Source: Pseudoalteromonas sp. XMcav2-N (lineage in GTDB: Bacteria; Pseudomonadota; Gammaproteobacteria; Enterobacterales; Alteromonadaceae). Taken from it: a stretch of DNA of 64,000 nucleotides. Both the position numbers and the translations under genes were made by a program. Shown here piece by piece: positions 10,000 to 20,780 of the stretch. The DNA lies in the NCBI RefSeq assembly GCF_024124545.1, contig NZ_JAMXSF010000008.1:186001-250000 (forward strand). Direction: 5' to 3'. The first letter of the stretch is position 1; each line of letters begins with the position of its first letter. The notes beneath the pieces were generated by a model. The model saw only the letters and a list, made by a program, of their open reading frames with translations, had not been told where the DNA came from and did not search any database.

Positions 10000-11472
10000 T
10001 TACTGCTTATTCTTTTGCTCTTTCGTAAATGCCCTGAGTTTACGCTTCTGCGACAGGGTCATTTTATTGGTGCGACCGGAATACGGGTTATCCCCTTCAC
10101 GGAACTCGATCTTAATCGGCGTGCCCATGATATTCAGTGCTTTACGATAGTAATTCATCAGGTAACGCTTATAACTGTCAGGCAAGTCATGCACCTGATT
10201 ACCATGGATCACGATGCGCGGCGGGTTATACCCCCCGGCGTGCGCATATTTCAGCTTAACCCGGCGACCACGTACCAGAGGTGGCTGGTGATCGGCCTGA
10301 GCCATGTCCATGATACGTCTAAGCATTGCGGTGCTAACACGCTTGGTTGCCGATTCATAGGCTTCTTCAACCGATTCAAACAGGTGACCCACTCCAGTCC
10401 CGTGTAATGCCGAAATAAAATGCAGGCGAGCAAAATCAATAAAGCCAAGACGACGATCCAGTTCAGACTTAATACGCTCTTTCACGTAATCATCCAGACC
10501 ATCCCATTTATTTACCGCAATTACCAAAGAACGGCCCGCATTCAGGGCAAAGCCCAGCAGACTGAGATCCTGGTCAGAGATACCATCACGGGCATCGATC
10601 ACCAATAAAATAACGTTGGCGTCTTCAATCGCTTTTAGAGTTTTGATAACCGAGAACTTTTCGACCACATCACTGACTTTCTTACGCTTGCGGACACCGG
10701 CGGTGTCTATCAGTACATAGTCGCGCTCATTACGGGTCATCGGAATGTAGATGGAATCCCGTGTGGTGCCTGGCATATCATACACAATGACCCGCTCTTC
10801 ACCGAGAATACGGTTAGTAAGCGTCGATTTGCCCACATTTGGTCGACCAATAATCGCCAGCTTAATGGGTTTGTCTTCAAAGCCGGTTTTCCCCTCTTCC
10901 GGGGCTTCTTCTCCTTCCAGATAAAGCTCTGTCAGCAGCTCATCGTCCTGCTCAATCTCATCTTCTTCTGCAGCCAGTTCGGCAATTACCGGACCCAGCG
11001 TGGCTTCAAGGAGTTGCGTCACGCCTCGACCATGCGCTGCGGCAATATGATATACCTCACCCAGTGCCAGCTGATAAAACTCAGCACAGTTAGAATCAGC
11101 ATCAATACCGTCTGTTTTATTGGCAACAACAAAGCTCTTTTTCTGTTGCCTACGCAAATGCTGCGCAATGGCTTGGTCAGCCGCGGTCATGCCGGCACGG
11201 GCATCAACCAGAAAGAGCACCACATCGGCTTCTTCAATGGCCAGCAAGGATTGCTCTGCCATTTCCGTTTCGATACCTTCTTCACTGCCATCAATACCGC
11301 CGGTATCGACCACGATAAATTCATAGCCATCATAGTTTGCCTGGCCATATTTACGGTCACGTGTCAGGCCCGGAAAGTCCGCCACCAACGCATCACGCGT
11401 GCGGGTCAGACGGTTAAATAAAGTGGATTTACCCACATTGGGTCGCCCGACGAGAGCGATCACAGGAAGCAT
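10000..11472 (-). CDS. der: Ribosome biogenesis GTPase Der (EngA)
   Basis: Essential tandem GTPase for 50S assembly, 490 residues. First G domain: [14 protein letters not shown] near residues 8-21, DTGG near 57, and NKTD near 118. Second G domain: [15 protein letters not shown] near 209, DTAG and NKWD. A C-terminal KH-like domain (about 385-480) follows. An acidic linker (about 165-200) separates the G domains. It is the last gene of the rlmN-to-der cluster and is followed by a strong terminator. Confidence 0.97.
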   Translation of the reverse strand: MLPVIALVGRPNVGKSTLFNRLTRTRDALVADFPGLTRDRKYGQANYDGYEFIVVDTGGIDGSEEGIETEMAEQSLLAIEEADVVLFLVDARAGMTAADQAIAQHLRRQQKKSFVVANKTDGIDADSNCAEFYQLALGEVYHIAAAHGRGVTQLLEATLGPVIAELAAEEDEIEQDDELLTELYLEGEEAPEEGKTGFEDKPIKLAIIGRPNVGKSTLTNRILGEERVIVYDMPGTTRDSIYIPMTRNERDYVLIDTAGVRKRKKVSDVVEKFSVIKTLKAIEDANVILLVIDARDGISDQDLSLLGFALNAGRSLVIAVNKWDGLDDYVKERIKSELDRRLGFIDFARLHFISALHGTGVGHLFESVEEAYESATKRVSTAMLRRIMDMAQADHQPPLVRGRRVKLKYAHAGGYNPPRIVIHGNQVHDLPDSYKRYLMNYYRKALNIMGTPIKIEFREGDNPYSGRTNKMTLSQKRKLRAFTKEQKNKQ

Positions 11473-11495
11473 AGACTACCTCTTTTAAAAACAAC

Positions 11496-11520
11496 AAAAG
11501 GCTTCGCACCGCGAAGCCTT
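11496..11520 (-). terminator. Stem-loop terminator between bamB and der
   Basis: Perfect 10-bp arms AAGGCTTCGC / GCGAAGCCTT with a 3-base loop, followed on the minus strand by a T-rich stretch. It sits 27 bases after the bamB stop and should end or attenuate transcription before der. Confidence 0.85.
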
Positions 11521-11546
11521 ACTTCTATTTATACCGTGTAAAGTGA

Positions 11547-12722
11547 TTACGGAATTTTTACCGCACTGACTTCACCATCACGGGTGTACAGGATCAGTTT
11601 GTCATCTACCACGATTGGCTCGACAAAAAAGCCCGAACTATCAAATTCTTCGCGAGACACCAGAGCACCAGTTTGTTTATCCAGCCAGTGCAAGTTTCCT
11701 TCCTGATCTCCGACTACCAGATAATCTCCCGCTACTGCCGGGGTAGTCAGATACCAGCCGCGTAATGCCGACTGACTCCAGCGTTCGATACCTGATTCTC
11801 TATCTAGAGCATAGAGTACGCCCTCGCTATCTACCAAATAAATGGTATTCAGTTCAATGCTCAGGTCTCGGTAACTGCTGTATTCACGGTCCCAGATCAC
11901 ATTACCATTGCGCACATCCAACGCCGCTAGTTTACCATTATACGCTATGGTATACACGGTACTGCCAATCACAACAGGCTTAGTATCTACATCAACCAGG
12001 CGCTCAAACTCAGAAGCACCTTTTGCCAGGGCAATATCTGTGCTCCAAGCCATAAAGCCATTTTCCGCAATCAATACCGACAGCTTACCGCTTTCTTCAC
12101 CGATCAGTACGCCGCCATTTGCTGACGTGGGAGAACTCAAGCCACGCAAGGTCAGTGCCGGAACTTCTTGTTCAAACTGCCAACGCTCTTCACCCGTATC
12201 AGGGTGCAGCGCCAACAACTTACCTGAACCCAGATTCACATACACCAGACCATCTCCGGCAGCAGGTGTAGAAAGGGCCTCTCCCGGGACTGACTTGCGC
12301 CAAACCACCTCACCGGTTTCACGATCCAGAGCAACAACTTCGCCATGCTCTGAGCCGATATATAACTTGCCATAGGCCTGCAAAACGCCACCCGACAACT
12401 TTGCACTATCATCGTCTTCCCAGGGCCAAAAAGCAGGGTTCTCACGGGTATCGACTTCCCACAGCGTATCACCACTGCCAACATCCAACGCAGCAACGAG
12501 ACCGTTTCGCTCAGCAACATAAACGGTGTTCTGATAGAAGGTTGGGGTCAAACGAGAAAAGTAATGCTCAACGCCGTCACCCACAGACTCCTGCCAAACC
12601 ACATTCGTTTCGAACTGATTCACAATCTCAGGTAACACCAACTCTTGCTCATCATCACTTGAGGAACACCCCAGTAATGACGCCATACACAGCGCCAGAG
12701 AGGCCATAGTCAACTTCTTCAT
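11547..12722 (-). CDS. bamB: Outer membrane protein assembly factor BamB
   Basis: Lipoprotein of the BAM complex that helps insert beta-barrel proteins into the outer membrane. It has 391 residues, and the lipobox SLLGC places the lipidated Cys near residue 19. The remainder is an eight-bladed PQQ-type propeller with repeated blade motifs such as VAALDVGSGDTLWEV, VVALDRETGEVVWR and LLALHPDTGEERW. It lies 9 bases after yfgM, in the standard order. Confidence 0.96.
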   Translation of the reverse strand: MKKLTMASLALCMASLLGCSSSDDEQELVLPEIVNQFETNVVWQESVGDGVEHYFSRLTPTFYQNTVYVAERNGLVAALDVGSGDTLWEVDTRENPAFWPWEDDDSAKLSGGVLQAYGKLYIGSEHGEVVALDRETGEVVWRKSVPGEALSTPAAGDGLVYVNLGSGKLLALHPDTGEERWQFEQEVPALTLRGLSSPTSANGGVLIGEESGKLSVLIAENGFMAWSTDIALAKGASEFERLVDVDTKPVVIGSTVYTIAYNGKLAALDVRNGNVIWDREYSSYRDLSIELNTIYLVDSEGVLYALDRESGIERWSQSALRGWYLTTPAVAGDYLVVGDQEGNLHWLDKQTGALVSREEFDSSGFFVEPIVVDDKLILYTRDGEVSAVKIP

Positions 12723-12731
12723 GGCTACTCC

Positions 12732-13349
12732 TTAAAGTGCTGCTGTGCCAGCCAGGTCGTCCAGTTTGATTTGCAACAGTGGGTTATTGTCGCTGCCACC
12801 GGCTGTCACTGCCTTTTGATATTCATCACGCGCGGCGTCTTTTTTACCTTGCGCCAAAAGAATATCACCTTTGACTTCAGCAAGCTGGGCTGCAAAGCTT
12901 TCAGGCATTTGATTGCCTAACGTGGCCATTGCCGCACTATAATCTTCTTGTGCCGCCTGAACACGTGCTAAACGCAGATAAGCCGTGGCTTTTAGCTCTG
13001 GCGCTTTCACCGTACTTGCTGCGAAGCTCAGCTTCTCCTGGGCAACATCTAACTTGCCTTGCTCCACCGCTTCTTTGGCAGCAACAAAGGCTGCCAGGAC
13101 TGCGTAGCTGGACTCGCCGTTATTCGTTAAAAATTCATCGCTTTTGGTCAGAACGTCACCACTATCAACCAGCTGGTTGTAGGCTTCAGAACCTGCTTCT
13201 GCGCTATCGATTTGATGCTGATTGTAAGCTTTCCAACCATACAGACCACCCAGGCCCAGCACCGCGCCGATAATCAAAGATGTTCCATTTTCACGGAAAA
13301 ATCGTTTTATTGCTTCGGCTTGTTGTTCTTCTGTTGAATAAATTTCCAT
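12732..13349 (-). CDS. yfgM: YfgM family tetratricopeptide inner-membrane protein
   Basis: Inner-membrane ancillary SecYEG translocon protein that interacts with periplasmic chaperones. It has 205 residues: a cytoplasmic N-terminus (TEEQQAEAIKRFF), one membrane helix (about 22-40) and a periplasmic TPR-like helical domain. The family is also called DUF2133/TPR_21. It lies between hisS and bamB as in other gammaproteobacteria. A GTAAAGCC / GGCTTTAC inverted repeat sits in the gap after hisS. Confidence 0.93.
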   Translation of the reverse strand: MEIYSTEEQQAEAIKRFFRENGTSLIIGAVLGLGGLYGWKAYNQHQIDSAEAGSEAYNQLVDSGDVLTKSDEFLTNNGESSYAVLAAFVAAKEAVEQGKLDVAQEKLSFAASTVKAPELKATAYLRLARVQAAQEDYSAAMATLGNQMPESFAAQLAEVKGDILLAQGKKDAARDEYQKAVTAGGSDNNPLLQIKLDDLAGTAAL

Positions 13350-13422
13350 TCTGACCTCTTTATTAATAGCGTAAAGCCAGTACCCAACTTTTGAGTAACC
13401 CGGCTTTACTGCGCATCAGCGC

Positions 13423-14700
13423 TTATTCCACCAACGTTGACAACAGGCTCTTTGCCTCTGCCAGTGTCAGGGTAACTTGTTCTTTATGTTCGCGGAGATA
13501 CTTAACAGTCACCTTACCTTCGGCCAATTCATCTTCGCCAAAAATCAGGGCAACCAAGGCATCGCTTTTGTCCGCACGTTTTAATTGTTTCTTGAAGTTG
13601 CCACCACCGGCGTTAACCAGTACACGCAGGCCAGGGATTTCACTGCGTAGTTGTTGCGCAATGACCGGCGCCTGAATGCCAGCCTGCTCGCCCATCGCTG
13701 CAACGAACACATCTGCATTACGGCGTAATGTGCCGATACGCTCAAGCTCTTGTAACATCAGTACAAGACGCTCCATACCCATGGCAAAGCCCACGGCCGG
13801 AGTCGCTTTACCACCGACCTGCTCTACCAAGCCATCATAACGGCCACCGGCACACACGGTACCCTGTGCGCCTAAACTATCCGTTACCCATTCAAATACG
13901 GTGCGATTATAATAGTCCAGGCCGCGTACCAGTTTTTCATTAACCTGGTATTCGACGCCCGCAGCGTCCAAACGTTCACATAAATTTGCAAAATGTTGAC
14001 GAGACTCTTCGTCCAGATATTCAGACAGTTTTGGTGCATTCACCAAAATGGCCTGAACGTCTGGGTTTTTGCTATCCAAAACGCGCAATGGATTGCTGTG
14101 CATACGACGTTTTGAGTCTTCGTCGAGTTGTGACTCGTGCTGCTCAAGGAACGCGATAAGCGCATCACGATAAGTTGCACGCGCTTCGTTTGAGCCCAGT
14201 GAGTTCAGTTCCAGACGAACAAACTCGCTGATCCCAAACTGTTGCCATAAACGCGCAGTCATCAGGATCACTTCCGCGTCCATATCGGCACTGGCTACGC
14301 CAAAGGTTTCCACACCAAACTGGTGGAACTGGCGGTAACGGCCTTTTTGCGGACGCTCGTGACGAAACATTGGCCCCATGTACCACAAACGCTGTTCCTG
14401 ATTGTACAGTAAGCCGTTCTGATTACCGGCCCGCACACAAACCGCGGTGCCTTCAGGACGCAAGGTCAGGAAATCGCCATTGCGATCTTCGAAGGTATAC
14501 ATTTCTTTTTCAACGATATCGGTGACTTCACCAATCGAGCGCTTAAAAAGCTCGGTGGATTCTACGATAGGGAAGCGGATCTCCTGATATCCAAAAGATG
14601 CCACTGTGTCACGTAAGATAGATTCTACCTTCTGCCAGACTTGCGTATCACCCGGCAGACAATCGTTCATACCTCGAATTGCCTGAATTTGTTTTGCCAC
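13423..14700 (-). CDS. hisS: Histidyl-tRNA synthetase
   Basis: Class II aminoacyl-tRNA synthetase that charges tRNA-His, 425 residues. Motif 2 is visible as [18 protein letters not shown]. The histidine-specific motifs [15 protein letters not shown] and [14 protein letters not shown] follow, then motif 3 [14 protein letters not shown]-terminal anticodon-binding domain (about 330-420) ends the protein. Start [13 protein letters not shown] matches the family. Confidence 0.98.
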   Translation of the reverse strand: MAKQIQAIRGMNDCLPGDTQVWQKVESILRDTVASFGYQEIRFPIVESTELFKRSIGEVTDIVEKEMYTFEDRNGDFLTLRPEGTAVCVRAGNQNGLLYNQEQRLWYMGPMFRHERPQKGRYRQFHQFGVETFGVASADMDAEVILMTARLWQQFGISEFVRLELNSLGSNEARATYRDALIAFLEQHESQLDEDSKRRMHSNPLRVLDSKNPDVQAILVNAPKLSEYLDEESRQHFANLCERLDAAGVEYQVNEKLVRGLDYYNRTVFEWVTDSLGAQGTVCAGGRYDGLVEQVGGKATPAVGFAMGMERLVLMLQELERIGTLRRNADVFVAAMGEQAGIQAPVIAQQLRSEIPGLRVLVNAGGGNFKKQLKRADKSDALVALIFGEDELAEGKVTVKYLREHKEQVTLTLAEAKSLLSTLVE

Positions 14701-14738
14701 TGAAAATCCTAGTAATCTAATTTTTTTACACGAAATGG

Positions 14739-14764
14739 CTGGCTAAGCCCGATGACTTAGCCAG
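14739..14764 (-). terminator. Stem-loop between ispG and hisS
   Basis: Perfect 9-bp arms CTGGCTAAG / CTTAGCCAG with an 8-base loop in the 134-base gap. There is no strong T run, so it may act as an attenuator or mRNA-stability hairpin rather than a full terminator. Confidence 0.5.
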
Positions 14765-14834
14765 ATCTGATAAACCCGCTATTATACCCAGCTAGGCTAA
14801 AACGTAAACGCTTAGTTTGCCTAGTCTGTACCGG

Positions 14835-15953
14835 TTATTCGACTATCTTGACATCGATTTTGGGTTCATTCTGCTGTTTTTCAACATAGCTGCGCACCTG
14901 CTCTTCCAGCTGTTCGACAATATGGTCATTGTCGATACGCAGTTTCTGGCGTTCACCATTGATGTACAAACCCGAACGACGATTCGCGCCAGCCAGTCCC
15001 AAATCACTTACCAGCGCTTCACCTGGACCGTTCACCACGCAACCAATCACAGAAACAGAGATGGGTGCGGTAATATCCTCAAGGCGCTCTTCCAGCTGGT
15101 TCATCGTATTAACTACATCGAACTCCTGCCGTGAACAGCTTGGACAAGCAATAAAGTTGATACCGCGTGAGCGGATCCGCAAAGACTTCAGGATATCAAA
15201 GCCCACTTTGACTTCCTGAACCGGATCGGCTGCTAAAGATACGCGCAGCGTATCACCAATCCCCTCAGCCAATAGCATCCCCAGGCCCACAGCAGATTTC
15301 ACCGAGCCCGCGCGCATCCCACCGGCTTCGGTGATCCCCAGGTGCAGAGGCTGATCAATTTCTTTTGCCAGCAGGCGATAGGCACCCACAGCTAAAAATA
15401 CATCTGAGGCTTTAACTGAGACTTTAAACTGGTCAAAGTCGAGTCGCTGAAGTATTTCGACATGGCGCATAGCCGATTCAAGCAAAGCTTCTGGCGTCGG
15501 TTCACCATACTTTTCCTGTAAATCACGCTCCAGTGACCCACCGTTGACGCCGATCCGAATGGGAATATTTTTATCCCGGGCGGCATCAACTACAGCACGA
15601 ATACGCTCTTCGTTACCAATGTTCCCTGGGTTGATGCGCAGGCAATCCACACCATATTCAGCTACTTTCAGGGCAATACGGTAATCGAAGTGGATATCTG
15701 CGACTAACGGAATTTCGGACTGCTCTTTGATACTCTTAAACGCTTCTGCGGCTTCCATGGTTGGCACGGATACTCGCACAATGTCTGCGCCGGCATCGGC
15801 AATCGCCCGGATCTGAGCCACAGTGGCATCTACGTCCAGGGTATTGGTGTTGGTCATCGACTGCACGGCGATCGGTGCGCCATCCCCGATTGGGACATTA
15901 CCCACATTGATGCGTGTGGATTTTCTACGTTTGATCGGTGATTCTGAAAACAT
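14835..15953 (-). CDS. ispG: 4-hydroxy-3-methylbut-2-enyl diphosphate synthase (GcpE)
   Basis: 4Fe-4S enzyme of the MEP isoprenoid pathway that reductively opens MEcPP to HMBPP. It has 372 residues, the usual short bacterial form. The TIM-barrel half carries [20 protein letters not shown] and [13 protein letters not shown]. The cluster ligands are in [11 protein letters not shown] and [10 protein letters not shown]. It starts 5 bases after rodZ ends. Confidence 0.98.
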   Translation of the reverse strand: MFSESPIKRRKSTRINVGNVPIGDGAPIAVQSMTNTNTLDVDATVAQIRAIADAGADIVRVSVPTMEAAEAFKSIKEQSEIPLVADIHFDYRIALKVAEYGVDCLRINPGNIGNEERIRAVVDAARDKNIPIRIGVNGGSLERDLQEKYGEPTPEALLESAMRHVEILQRLDFDQFKVSVKASDVFLAVGAYRLLAKEIDQPLHLGITEAGGMRAGSVKSAVGLGMLLAEGIGDTLRVSLAADPVQEVKVGFDILKSLRIRSRGINFIACPSCSRQEFDVVNTMNQLEERLEDITAPISVSVIGCVVNGPGEALVSDLGLAGANRRSGLYINGERQKLRIDNDHIVEQLEEQVRSYVEKQQNEPKIDVKIVE

Positions 15954-15958
15954 GACGA

Positions 15959-16951
15959 TTACTCTGCTAACGGTAAATTAAATTTGGCTAAACGGTTACG
16001 TGGCAGCCCGGAAATATCCACGGCTTCGCCATCCAGTGTGATGCTCACAGCACGATGTTTGCCCAGTACGACTGAAAACGGGGCAACACCACTGACGGTC
16101 ATGGTATACCCTGCTTTTTTAACACCAAACGCAACCCGTTCCTGGCTGGCGTCAAAGATCTCAACCCAGCTGTCCTCTTTGAACACCATCACTATGGTGC
16201 TCTGTGAAAATTCGCTTTGTGTATTGCCGGGCTCTGGGGCTGGGGCAGTTACCGCCGGAGACGACAATTCAGTAGCCACAGTATTCTGTGGTACTTCAGT
16301 GCTCACCTGTGTAGCCTCGCTCTCAGACGTCGCCGACACTAATTGAGGTCGCGCTTCGCTCACATCATCTGACTGCACAGCAGGCTCTGTGGTGGTGTTC
16401 AACTCACCACTATCGATCGTGTTCTCAGCTGGCGTATTCTCTTGTTCCATCTCGTTTGGTACCTCATTTGGCACACCGGTGACTGGCGCACTGACCTGAG
16501 GAATATCCCGGGCATCCCCTGGCGTGATCTCGTTTTGTGTGCTGATAGTTTGCCAGAACCAAATTGCTGAGCTACCGATCACCAGCGCCAGAACAGCGTA
16601 ACTAAACCACATCAGACGATTATCATGCGCTTCTTTTTCGGTTCGACGCGAAAAGCTCTTCATCTTACCTTTTTGCTCAGGTACGACTGGGGACTGATAT
16701 AACCGTAAGGTTTCCTGTGCATCCAGGCCCAGTAAGCCACAGTAGCTTTTGATGTATCCTTTCACAAAGGTCTCAGGGCCCAGCTTGTGATAGTCGTCCT
16801 GTTCCAGCTTGTTAATTTGAGATTCACTGAGCTTCAGCCGTGCGGTGATCTCCTCAAAACCGACGCCTTTGTCGTGTCTGGCTTTTGCCAGTGTTTGTCC
16901 GAGCGACAGTACGTCGCTGCCGGTATTTGTGTCTAATTCTGCTTCGTTCAT
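15959..16951 (-). CDS. rodZ: Cytoskeleton protein RodZ
   Basis: Bitopic membrane protein that links MreB to the cell-wall elongation machinery. It has 330 residues: an N-terminal helix-turn-helix (about 14-85, [19 protein letters not shown]), a basic juxtamembrane stretch, and one membrane helix (about 112-132). A long Thr/Glu/Pro-rich periplasmic linker and a C-terminal DUF4115 beta domain (about 250-328) follow. It overlaps the upstream TPR gene by 4 bases. Confidence 0.94.
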   Translation of the reverse strand: MNEAELDTNTGSDVLSLGQTLAKARHDKGVGFEEITARLKLSESQINKLEQDDYHKLGPETFVKGYIKSYCGLLGLDAQETLRLYQSPVVPEQKGKMKSFSRRTEKEAHDNRLMWFSYAVLALVIGSSAIWFWQTISTQNEITPGDARDIPQVSAPVTGVPNEVPNEMEQENTPAENTIDSGELNTTTEPAVQSDDVSEARPQLVSATSESEATQVSTEVPQNTVATELSSPAVTAPAPEPGNTQSEFSQSTIVMVFKEDSWVEIFDASQERVAFGVKKAGYTMTVSGVAPFSVVLGKHRAVSITLDGEAVDISGLPRNRLAKFNLPLAE

Positions 16952-18579
16952 AAAGTATAGTTATCTGGATCCACGATTAAGAGATGTCGCCCCGGTTGTA
17001 AGACGATACCCGGTGTCAATTTGTTCCACCGCATCAGGTCGTCAATCTGTAAATTATATTCCATTGCAATGTCGAACAATGACTGGCCTTCGCCAATGGT
17101 GTGAACGATTTTAGGGTCATTTAAATACACCACCTGACCAATCGACAGCTTGTCCGACTCGCGTAAATTATTCCATGCCATCAGTTTTTCTAACTTTAGG
17201 TTGTACTTCACTGACACACTAAACAGGTTTTCTCCCAGCCTGACGGTGTGCTGAGGGATGCTGGGAAGCATAATATCTGTGTTCAATAAGCCACCCACTG
17301 CGCGATTTGATGTCCGAACAGAAGCAGGTTCAGCTGGCAGTTGTACCAACCAACTATCTGTAGGCTCAGCGCTTGGTCGGGATGAAGACACTGAAAATGA
17401 AATATCCTCAGGGTCAGGCTCATAAAACACCACTTTCCCTTGTTGCGTTGAAATCACAGGTTTAACCACAGCTGAAGTCGCCTTTTGTGGTTTTGTCGCG
17501 GCGCTCACTGTATCCTGTGCAGGTGAATTCTGGGTGAATTGCTGAGTACGCAACGAACGTGCGGGCGCTTTTATCTGTGACTGTTGAGACACAACAGGAG
17601 ATAGCGCTGGCGCCTCAACGCGAGTACTGGCAGCCTCTACTTTCCGACGAACCTTGATCTTAGGCTCTGCCACTATATGGGTCGGCGATTTATGAGTAAT
17701 CTTAGTTAACTGGGCTTGACGGTATTGCTCCTTCAGGCGTTCAAATTCGCTGTCCTTCAAACGCTGCTGGATCACCAGCACAGCCTGAGGAGACTCAGGG
17801 TAAGTTTGCAATAACAAAGTGGCTGTTTCTTCAGCTTGTTGCAAATGACCTTTGCGTAACTCCAGTAAGTGAGACAGCAATAATCCACGTGCCGAGACAA
17901 AGCCACGATCACCATACACCTTAAGGACTTCTTCTGCTCTATGCAGTTCACTCTTTGCATAGTGTAAACCAGCCATTAATAACAGGGTCGACTGACGCTG
18001 ACCGTTGTGCTTCTCAGCACTGCCCAAGTATTCCAATGCCAGTTCAAAATTATCCTGACGCAGTGCACACAGGGCTAAATTTTCATAACTCTGTGCAACG
18101 CGAATATAGCTTGGGATCTCTATGGCTTTAAACAGCTGCTCTGTCGCTTCATCATATTTGCCGATGCGACATAAAAAGGTGCCGTAGTTATTGAGCGTAT
18201 TGGGATCTTTGGGTGCCAGTGCCAATGCTTTTTGATAAGCCTGTTCGGCACGGGCATTTTCGCCCACCTGCTCGTAGTAATACGCCTGAGAATAGTGTGC
18301 TTCGGGGAGTTGTGGCGCCAAAGTCAGTGCCCGCTCCAGGTTGTACTTGGCCTGCGTGTTATTGCCGTTCGCCAGATATTGCAATGCCAGCGAAATACGG
18401 GTTTTAGCCGCGTCTTCGCGACTTGCTTTGCTTTGCACAACCGGTTTGTCACTGTTGGCATAACGTGTTTCGGTCACACAGCCACTCAGTACCACGCCCA
18501 ATATCATCAGCAACCCTGTTCGGGCAGCCACAGTGCGCTTTGAGACCTCAAAGGAGAAACTTTTTACCAATGAAAACAT
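16948..18579 (-). CDS. PilF/PilW-type TPR lipoprotein fused to two LysM domains
   Basis: It occupies the place of the type IV pilus biogenesis lipoprotein PilF/PilW. A lipoprotein signal (LLMILGVVLSGC) is followed by about five TPR units (roughly residues 55-260, e.g. AQLPEAHYSQAYYYEQ and DPNTLNNYGTFLCRIG). A Ser/Thr/Pro-rich linker leads to two C-terminal LysM repeats that begin HTVRLGENLFSV and HTIGEGQSLFDI. At over 500 residues it is about twice the usual PilF length; the extra part is the linker and LysM pair. The start is uncertain: ATG at 18579 or GTG at 18531, the latter giving a tighter signal peptide. The LysM pair suggests binding to peptidoglycan. Confidence 0.85.
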   Translation of the reverse strand: MFSLVKSFSFEVSKRTVAARTGLLMILGVVLSGCVTETRYANSDKPVVQSKASREDAAKTRISLALQYLANGNNTQAKYNLERALTLAPQLPEAHYSQAYYYEQVGENARAEQAYQKALALAPKDPNTLNNYGTFLCRIGKYDEATEQLFKAIEIPSYIRVAQSYENLALCALRQDNFELALEYLGSAEKHNGQRQSTLLLMAGLHYAKSELHRAEEVLKVYGDRGFVSARGLLLSHLLELRKGHLQQAEETATLLLQTYPESPQAVLVIQQRLKDSEFERLKEQYRQAQLTKITHKSPTHIVAEPKIKVRRKVEAASTRVEAPALSPVVSQQSQIKAPARSLRTQQFTQNSPAQDTVSAATKPQKATSAVVKPVISTQQGKVVFYEPDPEDISFSVSSSRPSAEPTDSWLVQLPAEPASVRTSNRAVGGLLNTDIMLPSIPQHTVRLGENLFSVSVKYNLKLEKLMAWNNLRESDKLSIGQVVYLNDPKIVHTIGEGQSLFDIAMEYNLQIDDLMRWNKLTPGIVLQPGRHLLIVDPDNYTL

Positions 18580-18714
18580 AGCTAAACTAAACACTTTAGT
18601 TAAAAGCGCGCACTGACAGGTGACAATCGGCGCAAGGCCGCAGGCATAGCTCACCAGAGCGCTGTTGATCTATGCCCATATATTACCCGAATGCGGTCGA
18701 GTTTCACCCTTTTT

Positions 18715-19845
18715 TTAGCCAACCTTCACCGCTATCGCGTTGTCTTCCAGCTGCTTTTTCTTGGCAAGACGCTTGGTTCTGTCGACCACGTCTCCTACCA
18801 GCTGACCACAGGCGGCATCAATATCATCACCTCGGGTGCGACGCACGATACAGGTTAACCCGGCTGCCTGAAGTACTTTAGAGAAACGGTCGATACGACT
18901 GTTGCTCGAACGCCCATACTCGTTACCCGGGAACGGGTTGAATGGGATCAAGTTGATTTTAGACGGTGTGCCTTTTAATACCTGAACCAATTCATGGGCA
19001 TGGTCGGTGCTGTCGTTCACGCCCTGTAGCATCACATATTCAATGGTTACATCTTTATTGGCCTTCGAACCATCGATATAACGACGACAAGCCGCTAAGA
19101 ATTCTTCAATGGGGTACTTTTTATTAATAGGCACCAGCTCATCACGCAGCGGATTGTTTGGCGCATGCAAGGAAATCGCCAGTGCGACGTCAATTTTTTC
19201 TTTCAGGATATCCAATGCCGGTACCACGCCCGAGGTACTCAAAGTAACACGACGCTTAGACAGACCGAATGCCCAGTCATCCATCATCAGTTCCATGGCA
19301 GGCACTACGTTATTGATGTTAAGCAACGGCTCACCCATGCCCATCATCACCACGTTAGTGATCGGGCGCTTGGTGCTGTCGCCATCATGCAAGCCAATGT
19401 CTTTGGCTACCCGCCACACCTGGCCGATGATCTCGCTGACTTTCAGGTTACGGTTAAAACCCTGCTGGGCTGTTGAGCAAAAAGTACATTCCAGCGCACA
19501 GCCAACCTGAGAAGACACACACAAAGTGGCGCGGTCTTTTTCGGGGATCCACACGGTCTCCACTTCTTGTCCGCCATCCAGCACAAGGGCGTACTTGATG
19601 GTGCCATCGCTGGCCTGCTGGCGTACCGAGATTTCCGGTGCACGGATCTCACACTCCGCCTGCAACTTAGCGCGTAGCTTTTTATTGATGTTGCTCATAT
19701 CATCGAAGTTATCGATGCCGAAGTGGTAAATCCATTTCATGACCTGATCGGCGCGAAACGGCTTTTCACCGTATGATGCAAACAACTCGCGCATCCCCTC
19801 GCGATTTAAATCAAGTAAGTTAATTTTTTTCTCAGTCGTAGTCAT
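18715..19845 (-). CDS. rlmN: Dual-specificity 23S rRNA/tRNA adenine-C2 methyltransferase RlmN
   Basis: Radical SAM enzyme that methylates C2 of A2503 in 23S rRNA and A37 in some tRNAs. It has 376 residues. The cluster motif is [18 protein letters not shown] (CxxxCxxC). The conserved C-terminal Cys is in [11 protein letters not shown], and MGMGEPLLN and SLHAPNN are family marks. It heads the cluster running to der. Confidence 0.97.
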   Translation of the reverse strand: MTTTEKKINLLDLNREGMRELFASYGEKPFRADQVMKWIYHFGIDNFDDMSNINKKLRAKLQAECEIRAPEISVRQQASDGTIKYALVLDGGQEVETVWIPEKDRATLCVSSQVGCALECTFCSTAQQGFNRNLKVSEIIGQVWRVAKDIGLHDGDSTKRPITNVVMMGMGEPLLNINNVVPAMELMMDDWAFGLSKRRVTLSTSGVVPALDILKEKIDVALAISLHAPNNPLRDELVPINKKYPIEEFLAACRRYIDGSKANKDVTIEYVMLQGVNDSTDHAHELVQVLKGTPSKINLIPFNPFPGNEYGRSSNSRIDRFSKVLQAAGLTCIVRRTRGDDIDAACGQLVGDVVDRTKRLAKKKQLEDNAIAVKVG

Positions 19846-19989
19846 GAAACAACCCCAGATCAGATGACGGCCAGTGCAAATTTAATAAAACGCCGAATTG
19901 TACAAAATTTAATCAACGCTTTCAAATCTGAATACTTTGCTAAGCCTGCTGTCTGTCGCATTCAGGCTTAGCAAAGTACATCAGGGACG

Positions 19990-20012
19990 AAAAAAGGGCG
20001 CTAAGGCCCTTC
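19990..20012 (-). terminator. Terminator downstream of ndk
   Basis: AAGGGC / GCCCTT arms with a 6-base loop, followed on the minus strand by a run of T, 22 bases after the ndk stop. Confidence 0.75.
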
Positions 20013-20033
20013 TTTCCTGTCACCGCGCTCGAA

Positions 20034-20465
20034 TTAACGAGTACGTGCGCACAGCTCTTCTTCAGTGAAGAAGTAAGCGATTTCACGTGCAGCAGACTCT
20101 GGAGCGTCTGAACCGTGTACCGCGTTTTCGTCGATGCTGTCAGCGTAGTCAGCACGTAGCGTACCCGCTAGCGCTTCAGCTGGGTTAGTTGCACCCATGA
20201 TTTCACGGTTTTTACGGATTGCATCTTCACCTTCAAGAACCTGAACCATTACCGGGCCAGATGTCATGAACTCAACCAAAGCACCGAAGAAAGGACGCTC
20301 TTTGTGCTCTGCGTAGAAACCTTCCGCTTTCTCTTGAGAAAGGTGGATCATTTTAGCTGCAACGATCTTCAGACCAGCAGACTCGAAACGGTTGTAGATT
20401 GCACCGATGTGGTTTTTAGCGACCGCATCAGGCTTAACGATTGAAAAAGTACGCTCTAAAGCCAT
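20034..20465 (-). CDS. ndk: Nucleoside diphosphate kinase
   Basis: Transfers the gamma phosphate of ATP to NDPs and dNDPs through a phospho-His intermediate. It has 143 residues. Start [15 protein letters not shown], catalytic His in [16 protein letters not shown] (about residue 117) and ending EEELCARTR are all canonical. It is transcribed alone, with its own terminator. Confidence 0.98.
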   Translation of the reverse strand: MALERTFSIVKPDAVAKNHIGAIYNRFESAGLKIVAAKMIHLSQEKAEGFYAEHKERPFFGALVEFMTSGPVMVQVLEGEDAIRKNREIMGATNPAEALAGTLRADYADSIDENAVHGSDAPESAAREIAYFFTEEELCARTR

Positions 20466-20780
20466 CTTTTTTGCTCCAAAATGAAATTAATGAATTTATA
20501 CGGGCGCGAATTATACGCGTTTTAGATGTAAAAACCTACTATTTCCGTCCCGTGATGATTTTGTGTGAAACGCAACCTGCCATTACAGCATCTGATTCAG
20601 CTATCCCGCAGATCCGGGAAAACCTGATCCAGGTCAAATCATTCTGATAAACCTTGCCCTATACTGCGCCGCTTTTTGATTTAACCCAATCGTCCGGCCC
20701 ACTGCGATGCGAGGCGCACAGGCGATTGATTTACCCCAACAGCTGACCCGTAATCAGTTCAATGTATGAGGTTTTTTGAG
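20466..20780. promoter_or_regulatory. Divergent control region between ndk and trhP
   Basis: A 315-base gap between divergent genes with no plausible gene inside. Both promoters must lie here. A TATACT-like hexamer is present near 20660 on the plus strand, but I could not assign a convincing -35 partner. Confidence 0.4.

Noticed and set aside
20655-20670. Sigma-70 promoter for trhP
   Set aside because: A TATACT hexamer is present but no acceptable -35 at 16-18 bases, so I did not annotate it as a promoter.
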